The position numbers and the translations under genes were made by a program. DNA of 64,000 nt from Numida meleagris (Eukaryota > Chordata > Aves > Galliformes > Numididae): the NCBI RefSeq assembly GCF_002078875.1, contig NC_034413.1, positions 61,186,453 through 61,250,452 on the forward strand, given 5' to 3'. Positions 36,401 to 48,400 of this stretch are shown one piece after another; positions within the stretch are counted from its first letter, which is position 1, and the number at the start of each line of letters is the position of its first letter. The notes under the pieces were generated by a model. The model was not told where the DNA came from. It did no database searches and worked only from the letters and a program-made list of their open reading frames with translations.

Positions 36401-39400
36401 CCTCTTCCCAAATTCACCTCCGAATCTTCTTCTGGTTTGTGTCTGGTTGTTGTCAGGCATCCCATTAGTGGGAATCAGAGTGGCACAGAGATTCAGTCTT
36501 CACTTGATTCTCTTTTAGACAATGGTGTAAAAATAGCCCCGGCCCTTTTTGCCTGCATGCCTCAGGAGCTGCTATTGCTGAAGCCATAGTGAAACAGATT
36601 TCTAGCTGTATTTTCTGTTACAACTTTCAAAAGCTCAGCAAAGTTTCAACTTTCAAGTGCCTGTTCCAACAATAACAGCTGAAGAAAGACAAGCAGGCTG
36701 CGCTGCAGCCAGGAGGAGTAAGCATGGTGAGGGCTTGCAGAAGTTGCATTGCACCAGGGCAGGCAGCAGCGCGACTGAAGGGTCATGCAGTGCACCTGAT
36801 GATAGCTCTGCATCTGCAGTCGGTGCACCAGGGCTGTGAGTCGATCCTGCTGCTCCCTCCCCAGGGCTCAGCATCCCCCTGCATCACAGCAGGACTCTCA
36901 CCTGGTTGTGAAGAGCTCAGTTTGCCTGGAAGCAGCGGCACCAGGTGAAAGCATTTTAATTTGCACCCAGATAATTTATTTTCAATCTGTTTTTCTCATT
37001 CATTCATTTTACTTTATTATAATGTCAGCACTTAGCAGTGAAGTAACAGCAGATCTCTCTGGAGAACTTGCACGAGCAAGGAAGCACCATTATCTTGGTT
37101 TTACAGGCCCTGGTTATGTTGAGAACATATGTGGTGGTGTAATTACCCTGACGTGATTAAATCAGTGCAAATCCTTGCTAGAGGGACACACCACACCAAT
37201 GTAAAGTGTGGCTTATTATCTGTACAGTTCAGTTTAAATTACACAACTCGATTAAGCTGTGCTAGCATAAGTCTCTGCTTAAAGTCAGGAAGTCATGTGA
37301 GAGTCTGTACTGTTTCTTTTAAATACAGATAAAGATTTGGAAACTAAAATGGGTGAGCTCATGCCATGCCCAGGAGTGTGCTAGAAGCGTGATGGGTTCG
37401 AGTAGTACTGTGAATAGAGGGAAGTGGTCTGGGTGTGAATCTGTGGAGTTTCCTAAATCGTTTTTAAGATGGTTAAATTCTTTGTTCAAATTGTTGTGAC
37501 CACTTTGGAAACATCCTACATCATTATAAGTCTTTCCTAATGAAGTAAAATGCATACTAAATTCTGGTAGATCTCTACCACCCTATGACGTGGGTTTGGA
37601 TTTTGGTAATGGCCGGATGGGTCAGCAAATAACCATGGTGTGTACAAGTTAACTGCATTTTATTTTATTTTTTTGGCAGGGTGTGGGCACTGTAAGAAGA
37701 TGAAGCCAGAATACGAGAAGGCTGCAGAGTTTCTCCATGCAGGCAGTGATGTAAGCTAATTTCCTTTATTATATCCTTCAAATAATCAGTAATAAATAAC
37801 TGGAGTAATAAAAGTGACTTTTCTCCCTACAACAAATTCAGCTGTTCTCATCCTCCCACAGGACCCTTCAGAATGTGCTTCCAAAGTACAGTCTCATCGC
37901 TAATGCATGAGGCCTGCCAAAGTCTTAGAAAGAACATTCTGTCTTGAACGAAAACAAAATCGAAAAACGTTTATGTATTCTGCTGCAGGCCTTGTACACA
38001 ATATGATCAAATCCAAAAAGGATTTTTTTTTGCTTTATTTAAAGGCATTGGATGTGAAGAAACAGACTTTTATTTATGAATTAGATTTGGAAAAAAAAAC
38101 AAAGGGGGTTGATCCCTCTTTCAGACATCCTGCTTTTATGGTTGCATCACTCCATTAGCGTCATCTTAAGTGCTCCATCAGCATAGCTGGAGAGGAGAGT
38201 CTTGATAGTGTAAGTATTAGTGTTATTGATCCAGCCTTACTCTGTGTAAGCAGCGCAGAAATAGAAGTAGGATTCATCTCCCCCAAACTTTAGACATCTC
38301 CATTGGAGACATCTGGAGTCACTGCTGGAGAAGAACAGGGAGGTGTGCAGAACAAGGAGCAAATCAATCACATCCAGCAAATGTCTGTTCTCCCATGATT
38401 GTCAAGGTCATCCGTGTAAAGTTACCCACAAGTCAGGGGGAGATCAATTTGCCTTCAAATGCATCTTTAACAATTTATTTTTCCTGGTTGAAATGGAGTT
38501 GCGGGAGGAAATGCTCTTCCTTGGAGCAGCTCTTAAGCACTGCAGAGAGGATTGTCTATAGCAAATCTTGTCAGAAGGGTGGGAAGAGAATGAGCAATAA
38601 TACACTGGTTACATTTAGTCCCTAAGATGTCCCTTCCTGGCTCAAGCCATGCCTCTGTGCCTTTCTGTATATCTGTACTGAGAACCTGAGAAAGCAGAGG
38701 CAGCTAGATTGAGTAATTAATTGCCCCCAAGTCCACTGCTTCTTGCCAAAGGGGTATGTGTGTGTGCTTTCCTGTGATTTATAGCGCATTGTTCCTGTTG
38801 TAGAGCCCAGGTGTCCTTGCAGCAGTAGATGCTACTGTCAACAAAGCTCTGGCAGAAAGATACCACATCTCAGGGTTTCCTACTGTGAAGTACTTTAAGG
38901 ATGGAGAAGAGAAATATACTCTGCCACACCTCAGAACGAAAAAGAAGATCATCGATTGGCTGCAAAAGTAAGTTCTGCCTCCTGCCTCCTGAAGACTGCT
39001 TTTCTGAGGAAGCAAATCCTAAACCTGGCTTCATCGGCTGCCTAAATCCCTTGCTAACAGAAGCAAATTGAATTCCAGTATTCAAAGCCATACAAACATG
39101 TATGTTAATTGTGATCTCTAATGCACCAAATCCTTTATTTGCTGCGGGGTTTTTCATAGTTGTCCTGGTAATTCTTTCCCCAAGTAAATATTTTTCAAAT
39201 GTATGCTAAGCCTCTCTCCAGAGAAGGAATAGCAATGGCTCTGAAAAATAAACAGAATGTTTGTTGTTCCCTCTTAATACTGAGCAGCAGACTTCACTGT
39301 AAGTAACTGAATCTCTGCAGTTGCATTTTTCCCCTTCCAGCTTTTCAGAGCCAATGCCTGCACTGCCCGCTGCATAGGGCTGAAGGAAAGCCACCCAGAC

Positions 39401-42400
39401 CAATAGGAACAGCACCCACCTCTCTGCACCTCCTCGCTTTCCTCGAGCGATGTGTGAAAATATGCATGAGTTGGTGTGTGATCAAAATAATTTCATTTCA
39501 AAGAAGAAAATTATTTGTACAATATCTCAAAATACTTTAGGATAAAATGCTTTTATTTAAGTGCTGTAATATAAAGTATTTCCACATTCAGTGGAAAACA
39601 TCTGTGTGTTGTGAAGCTTTTAAAATCATTTAATCATTAAGTGCAGATGGTGTGAGGAATGTAATTTGATTTTTTTCCAGCTTATATTTGATTGGGGGAG
39701 GGTGATTGTATCTGAGTGCTTCAGATCAGGTAACAGGTTTGGCCTGGCAGCATCTTTGTCACGTGTTGAGCGGCTTTATCTACTCTGTACATTCATGCAC
39801 AGCACTCTTGGCCTCCTTGCTTACACAGGCTCCGGGCTGCTGTGGCAATGGTGGATGTTAAATCGCTGGCCTAGTTGCACCAGTTTGCTGGAAGATTTTG
39901 AGCACGATGTGATTTTTATTGCATTAAGCACTCAGGTTGATGCTGCCTATTCATATCGGCAGGTAAATAAGCTCTGAGGAGTTGGGTGTTCATCCCTCCC
40001 AGATCCAGCTGCATCACTGGAATACTTTTGTCCCCCCGTTAACACAGGAAACATAGACCTTATCTCCTACTCTGACTGCTAGGTGCTTTCCCAGTGAGAG
40101 GTGCAATAGAATAAGATCCTTGTTTGCTGACCTGGGATAAAATTGTTATAGCTCCTCTGAAGTTGGTGGAAATAGGGATGCGTGTGGGGTACATGCTAGA
40201 GATAAAATTACAGCTTGTGAAAACCTATCCTGTTCAGTGGTCTGGTTGCGACAGCATGGGTTTTGGCTCCACTCCCCAGTCTTTGTCGGGCTTGTAGTCT
40301 GTGCTGCCACGCTATGTTGTTAGCAGTATCTGCGTAGCTTATTTCAGGCCAGCATGGGGAGGTCTGTGTGAGATGAACTCGCCCCTCTGACTGTAACTGT
40401 AATCGATGGTAGCTCACACCAAGAGCGTTCATGTGAAAGCTCAGATCAGCTGCCCTAATTCTATCACTAGCAACTGGCAAATCGATACTGATGGAAATAC
40501 GATGGATGTCCACCAAGTGACCTTGAGAAGAACTTTAAAAATTGAGGTTTTTCTCCACTTAGTTTTTATGCACATGATACAACTTAATGTGTCATTCAAA
40601 GTGACAGGAAAGTCTAAAAAGCTAATTTATTACCAAGGCGACATATGAAGGTCTTCATACCGTGGCTCCGTTCTGATGATTTTATGTAAGTAATCACTGT
40701 TTAAGAATACAGCAGGAATGAATTTAATGAGTCTGAGAGAAGTCTGTGAGCTGGTGAATAGCAGAAGTTTTGTTAGCGGTGCTCTAGATAGGCAGGATTG
40801 CTCTGATCTAGTCAGTATGTGCAGTCATAATTGAAACATGACATTCTCTTTATCAAGGTAAAATATTCCAGTTCAGTCACCCCCAGCCTTCCAAGTGAAA
40901 TGATACTGATTATTGCATCCTGGCTTTAATATCTGAATTCAAGAGAGGGTCATGAAATTCTTTATAGAAGTTTGCGTGATGGCAATAAAGAGAACAAAAA
41001 GGAAGTTTGAATGGAAGATGCTGTCCTATATTGGCTGCCTTTTGATTCCACCTGCTTGCTGTTCTCAGTTCATGCCTACAGTGATATTAGGAGCAATGTT
41101 CTTTCCAGCCAGATGTTGGATATAATGTAGGAGATCTTTGTTCTGCGTACCTATTCATATGCTTCAGTAAGATTGCTTAGATTTTATTTTTATTGAGTTA
41201 CAGAAAATAATAAGCATCTTTTTGTTGTTACTTGATATTGGAAATATTGAGCATGTTTTCCTAATGCACAGGCACCCTAATGGATTGTTTTGCCTTGGTT
41301 CCCTCAGGGTAGTTGTGACAGGATGTGTTGCCTGCTCACATGTTTCCAGGAACATTTTTAGACTGATCTCACTTTTCTTTTCTAGTCCTGAAGCACCACC
41401 TCCACCTGAGCCAGCATGGGAGGAAAAACAGAGCAGTGTTATCCATCTCGCTGGAGAAGACTTCAGGGAGTCCTTGAAGAAGAAGAAGCACACCCTCGTC
41501 ATGTTCTACGCACCATGTGAGTACACACTTCTGCATGTGGTTGAGTTTTATAAAACCTACAGCTTATGAAATTGCAAATTAATTCCCCTCCTGTCCTCAG
41601 ACTTTGTAAGGGTAAAGAACTGATTCTGAATATAACTGCTTTGGGCACTATTCTACGTGTCTTTATAAACTGGAAACAAAACAGTATGCAACATTTATTT
41701 AAAGAGTTATTGCGTTAATGCAGGCACCAGTGCAGACAGGGGAACAAAAGGGAAGCAAATTTATTTTCCTCTACTGCATTTTATGGTCCACGTAACAAAA
41801 TGTGATCTTTTATAGTAGGACAATGGGCACAGAGAGCCTGGACCATTAGTGCAGCACTTCAGAAGTGAAACTGATATAGTGGTGTAGGAGGAATCACCCC
41901 CCAGAGGAAGAAAACAAATTTTGATGGAATAAATTTTGTCCGTAATAATTCTACATCTAAATCTCCACTCAGAATATTGGCATAGCTTCACCTTTCGAGA
42001 TTGTTTTGCATGCATCACACACATGCTTTCTTTTTAAAGCTTCTAAGAGTATTTCCAGTGAAGTTTTGCATCAAGCTCTTTATAAGTTAAGTGAACAGAA
42101 AGAAAATGAGAAAATGCCATACATATACCCCTTCCCTTCATGCTGGGTGGTTTCTGGAGGTACATGTTATTTCCAGGTGTCCATTTATCTCTGGATATGC
42201 TTGTGATTCTTGATGTATTACTGCAGCTAGCAGAATTGCCTCTTCTAGTTTCCTCTGTCGCAGAGGCAGGTGGACTCTGCACAGGTGCTTAATTTTGGTG
42301 AAGTTCTCCAAAGGGAGAAGATAGTTCCAGCACTCAATATTAGATAGTATTAACTTCTATAGCACAGTGTCTCAGCCTCCCAGTATGCGAGAAATTCTTC

Positions 42401-45400
42401 CCCATCAGATGGGTAGCCCTGCTGGTCACAGATAACCTTGGAGATAAGCATTTACCAGCGTGGTCGCATTAAAAGTGATGGTGTTCTCCAGAAAGGGAGG
42501 AAAAAGAAACAGTTCGTTAATGCTTAATCGGGCAGCTCCTTACTTTTCTGTTAGAGAATTAGACATGAGTGGTTTCGGGCTCCTGTGAAGCCCTGCTGAA
42601 TGCGTATGTGTAGAGATAGGAGGGATACAATTCAGAAGGAAGGCTTCTGGAAGATTCTAAAAGAAAAGAGAAAGGGACTTAATCCCTCCCATCTCAACTC
42701 CATCTTCCACCGTCTATTGGCTAAAAATTGCCCTTGTGCTCCTGATTCATGGATCTCAACCAGTTAAGAGTAAGTTGCAACTTGAAAATCAAATGTTTGC
42801 ACGTGAAATAATGAGCATTAGGGGTTGCTCTCTCTCAACTTCCTGTGGAAAGTTCTCTTATTTCCCTTTGGTTTTATAGCTGCCTCACTTTGAGGCACTT
42901 AAGTTTTGTCTTCTTCAAGTATGCGTTTAAAGCAAAGGCACTGAGTGCAGTAAGTATGGAGCTCTCAGGGTTGAAAGAACAAGACAGCTCCCACTGTTTG
43001 CAGGTGGTGCTGAACAGAGGTCAGCCTGTCCCTGTCTGTGCAAATGGGCTGTAAAAGCAAGGTTTGCATGATGGAAGACTGAAGGGCTGCCTCAAAGAAC
43101 CAACCTGACGCCGCCTTCTTGCACTGCGTGGATACAGTGCTGTGTGAGATTACCTGTGTGGAAGATGGGACGGTATGACTGAAACTGCTTCTGGACTACC
43201 CACAACTCATAAGACAGCACTGCTGTTGTGTTGTCAGTATGTGGGTCATGCGTGGCTTCTGTTGTGGCAGATGTGCTCTTTGTAAACGTGGAAGCACCTA
43301 CGTGCAAACTGTGAAGCACGCGCACCAATTGAGCGCAGCAGGCCTGCTCTTTGTTGGTTGCAGGGAAAAGTAGCCAGTGAATACTTCAAATCACTCTTTT
43401 CTGTGAAATAATTATTAGTGCAATAGGACAGTACAAACCATTCTATTTTTCTGGTTTTCTACAGTGATAATGTGCTAAATTTGATGGATTACTTTTTGTT
43501 TACCATCTTCTCAATCTCAAGACCTCTTAGAGCTTACATTGCCAATTAGTCTTAACTTGCTTATTTCAGTGCAGAAGGAGCACTGCTAGAATTGCCAGCC
43601 CCCCTTTATAACAAGTAATTTTCTTTTTCTATTCAGATGCACATCTCGGGTCACTGCAGACTCACAGTATGTTATTCCATTCACTTGTGACTCTATGACA
43701 GTATTTGTTACACTTACACATATGCTGAGATATTTTAGGACTAGGGGTGTGTGTATACATGCATATATAAAGTATGTTTATGTATAAATATTTATACTAA
43801 GAAATGTATCTCTCATCTCCTATTAGAATTTAAAACAGAAAGTTGAGTATTCTGACCTTTGTCAGAAAGCTCTGTAAAGCTTTCAGCTGGAGTGACAGAC
43901 CTTTAGGCAAAAGCCACAGATATATATCTTACATCCAAATTAAAATGAGATCTGGCTTTTCTGTGCTTTCCAGTCCAAATTATTTAGTATTTGTAGAAGA
44001 ACCATCAATCTGCTGCAATGCAGATAACTCTGGACTGAGCTGAATGATGCTTTAATGGTCCTGAACAGTGCTTCACAGTGATTTAGCTCCAGAAGAGCAG
44101 AGTGCTGCATCCACATGGAAAAGATGGGGAGTTCGTCACCTATTTTCAGGGTGATGGAGTAAAGTATAAAGGTTATCCTTGGTGCCTGTGGAATATTTTA
44201 AGGACCGAGATGTGAATAAGAGCTCTTGAAAGTGTCAGAAAAAAATCTGCTTTTGTGGATTTAACACTCACAGAGAATGATGTCCATGATTTCACCTTCC
44301 CATTGCTCCCTAGTGGCATTTCAGTGCACTATAATAACTCATTAGGGGCAGGAGGCAGCTGTAAGGGCAGCTCCTTGTTGCTGACCGGGGAGAAATGCCA
44401 GTCACAGAAAACTACTGCTGCTTGTCCCAGTTAGTGCCTTGGACCTGCTCTTTGTCCTGGTGTCCCCTGGGTACACCATAGGTGAGAGTTGATCCTTGTC
44501 TGTGGTGCTAAGGGCCAGCACCTGAGACAGGCTGCTGATGTCTGTGCTGCGTAGTACCTGGCCCAGCCCTCCAGTGGACTCTTGTGGGCCTGAGGTTTAA
44601 TTGTCACTATGTCTCCCTTTACCAGGTTCAAAATATGTGAAATAAGAGGAAGGCAATGGTACAATGTGCTGAACTGAAGCACAGTGCCTCAAGTGTGTGC
44701 TGTGTCCTGGAGACTGGCATGAGGGGTTTAAGGAGCTATTCATAAGCAGTAGAACTGTTGCATAAGCGTTCAAGAGGTGTTTTGAGAGGATTGATGGGGT
44801 CTATGTCTGTGCTATTTCTATAGGCCAGCCCTTGGAGTACTGAATACCATTGGCCATTCCAGGTTTCCTTTTATATCTGGTTGGCATAGTCCAGAAATGA
44901 GGAGAGCAGTGTCTGGGATCACTTTTCATCTAGGATGACTTTCCTTTCTTGTTTCTTTTATCCTCACTTTTTGTTCATGCAGCTTATCTGAAAGTGTTTT
45001 ATCTGCATTTTTTTACTTTGTGAGCTCTCTCCACTCCGTTACCCTGGATAATTGAGATTTGACTTTGCCAATGCGTTAGATTTTAACCTCCTCCTACTAT
45101 AGCACAGGAAACTGTGCAAAACAGAACCAGTTGGTTGTTGATTAGTTGTCAGAATCGCAAAGGGCAATGGAGCTCCAGTAAACAAAGTATCTTCTCAGTT
45201 GGAGATAGTTTTGCTGCATGACTCAAGCTGAATTAAGTGGAAAAAAAAGTGATTGAAGCTTGAAGGCTGAGTGAAGCAAGGTGAGTGTTTTTCAGTGAAA
45301 TAGGAACATCCAGATTTTCTTCAGGAAGGTACTGTGAATCCAACCCAGACTTCTGTCTGGAGGAGCCTTTGGAGTCCTACATGGAATTTCTTTTCAAGCA

Positions 45401-48400
45401 GAGGCAAAGCCCCGTACCAAATCGATGACCATCACATTCTCTAAGTAAACTTCACGTGCTTCTTTCTTTCTCCTTGCCCTTCCCTGGGATTTATCGTGCG
45501 TTTCTGGTGCTCATTAAGAGACTCAAATGATGAGGAGTTGCTTATTTTTCTTAGATCAGTCACTTTTAAGGGGAAGGACTTAGTGCTGAGCAAATTCAGT
45601 CTATTCCTAATTTTTGTAGAAACACAGCGTAAGTGCTCTTCAACAACAACAACAAAATGTTGGCAGAAGTGAGAAGTAATAGGAATGAAATGCTCTCTTA
45701 TGGTTTGCAAGGGCAGCAGTTGCCAGTGCTATTAACTTGCCAAATGGCCTCAATTTGCAGGACTCAACAGGGTTCACCAAGTGAATTTTTTTAATAAATG
45801 CTTTGCTGGGATGTGATTTCCGGTTTGCTTCTCTGTTCAGCGGTGAAACTTTCCCTTTGCTGGAGATTATTTTTGTCAGCTGGAAAAGGTTACTCTCCGG
45901 TGAAGCCTGACCCACAGGGGTTACACAAAGAACACCCAGAAATAAACCTTACTGAGGGTGATTTTAATGAGGTATCTTTGTATTGAGTTAGTGGCTGTGC
46001 AGTGACGAATGGATATGCAGTTAAGACATATCAGCTTCTTTGCTTCTCCCCTCACTTTTTTTTTAAGCTTTTTACTTTAGGTCTGAAAGAAGTGAACAAG
46101 GGTACTTAATTTTGGTGGAATCACAAAGAGTTTGGGATGGCCTTGTTCTGTGTTGTTACTGGGAGGTGGCACCTGGGTATTGTGCTGGTATACAGCAGAA
46201 ATGTTCTCTGGCTTCCCAGTCAAACAGGAATCTGACAGTGACACATCATCACTGTCTGATGGGTTATCCCCTGGCCACCGAGCAGCCAGAAGTTGGATCA
46301 GAGTGAGGTTTTTGGTTCTGACTGTAAATCAGCCCTGCCATCCCTGTGCATCTCATCAGCAGCACATAAAAGGCTGAGGGCTGGAGCAAACTTGCATTAA
46401 TTTTACTCACAGCCCAAAATAGAGGTAACCCTGCTGTTCTCGTTCTGTATCCCAGTGTGCTCCTCAGTCATTCCATAAGGAAGAAATGCCCAGTTTCTTC
46501 TATCCAAGTTTTATGTGATTCTGTGATTTTGCATTGAGGAATATGCATGACAGAAAGCACTGAGCTGGGAGTCCTTGCCCCACTGGGTTGCACCGAGCAT
46601 GGGGCAGGTGTCTATGGGTTTTTGCTATTCATGCTAATAGTCAGCTTCTGTCGGCTCCCCAGCCCTGCCAGCATGCTCCTGTGACCTGAGCTGCTTTTGG
46701 AAAGCTGCTCTTAAGAAATCAGCAGTGGATCCTTTTCCTCTCTTCACTGAAGGAAGCTGGACAAAGCTCGCTGCCCCGTATCTCTGTGCAGGAAGCTTTG
46801 GGCTGGGGCTCAGCCCTGGGCAGAGCTGGCTGAGTGATTCTGCATGAAGGAGGCACAGGGAACTGAAACACTCAGTGTCTGAGTTAAAAGTCCAAATGCA
46901 CCAAGCAGAGCAGCACAGATGAGTTCAGTGCCCTGAGACATCTTCCACATGGTTCTCACTAAGTGTTTTCCCATCATCTGCAAGCACAATTTGTTAGGTT
47001 CTCATTAGGAGGCTGTATCAGGGAGTCTGAGCAGAATGTGCGTGTTTGTAAATGAAGCTTAAGCTATCAAAAATGACTAAAAACATGGTGAACAGAAAGT
47101 ATCCATTTCAAGGCAAAAACCTGTGCGGGAAGGATTTTCTGAGTGTTGGCTGAGGCAGCAGCCAGGTCTGGGCCTTCTGATAATGAGGCTGCAAATCCTG
47201 TGTGGGCACTGCAGAACTGCAGTGTTGGCTCCACCGGTTGCACTCTTCTCTTGCATTTACAGTGCTCCTGCTGCAGGCCTGCGTCGGTGAGGCACATTCC
47301 TGCTGATGCCGCAGCCCATTAGTGGGCTGGTTTTGTTAAAGGGTGAGGATTTAGAGTGGGTCCCTGCAGTCAGGCTCAAAGAGCTGCTCCTAGCCCCAGT
47401 GTCTGTGCCAAGACTATTAATTAGCACAGAACATTTTTAACTGCCCTGAACTCACAAGTTGAGGCACTTCATTGGCTGCACGTAGCTGTGATGAGTGTTT
47501 AGAGGAAGCCGTCCTAGAGCTGGGGTATTAAACCTTAACTTTAGCAGGGTGATCCAGCTGTTCATTTCTGGTGCTGTGGGCTTCCAGGGATTTAGTTTAC
47601 ATATCCCTGTTCTGCTCTGTATACCCAAAAGTGCTACAGAACTAAAGGTAACGCAGTTCGCAGGGAGCGAGTGCCTAGGTAGAGCTGAGTGCTTATTCAG
47701 TACTTGCTGTATATGGTTTATGATCAAATCTCCTTGAGGTTTAATGCAGTTCAACAGCAGCAGGTGACTTCTCTTAACACCGGGTTGAAGTTTAACCACA
47801 TGGGATCTTGGCAGCTAGCAAGAGAGAATTCTGCATAAGCATGTGGTTGCAAATCACTTAATGGTGTATCCTTGCTATGCCAAAGGGTTGAGAGGCAGGC
47901 AAGTGCAGCTCTGCTATGGAGAGTGATATTTCTGTCCAAGATGCTCAAAAGCACTGAAGTAAATTGGACCTCTAGCTCCTGTTTGCTTTCAGCAATAAGC
48001 AGGATGCCTGTTGTCATCTGCAGGAGGGAGCTGCATCTTTTGCTCCAACAGTAGATGCAGTGCAATGAGTTCTCTTCGGCATTTGCACAGCACTTCATGG
48101 GGCTTGTGCAAGCAACTCATGCATCTTTGCAGCATCTGTGGGAGATAGGTGGAATTGTGCCAGACACATATCTCAGCTGAGATTTGTCTGAGGATGTTGT
48201 GGTGAGCATTGACAACAGGGCTAGGATTACCACTCAGAATTCCCACCTCTTGCCTTTGTGTGCATTTCCCCTTTCTCATAAAACCCTTTGTATCTCACAA
48301 AATCATAGGAAATTGATTTGAAAATAGCCTTTTAAGAGATCTGGTCAATCTGGAATCCTAAAGGGGAGTCAGCTATTTTTCAATCCTGTAAAACTTTCCC

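Larger units (their letters stand above)
22168..37679 (+). other. PDIA5: PDIA5 intron, 15.5 kb, largest in the window
   Basis: It splits the Trp codon of the second active site (T|GG). It contains CR1 fragments at 24705-25276 (antisense, with an assembly gap), 33421-33503 and 35648-35751 (both sense), plus AAT and GTT microsatellites. No protein-like frame was found outside CR1; the longest intronic frames, including a 154-codon minus-strand one near 23066-23530, match nothing. The acceptor is TTTTTTTGGCAG. Confidence 0.8.

Noticed and set aside
46508..46531. GTGATTCTGTGATT resembling the CR1 terminal repeat
   Set aside because: The sequence upstream does not show the other CR1 landmarks, so the match may be chance.
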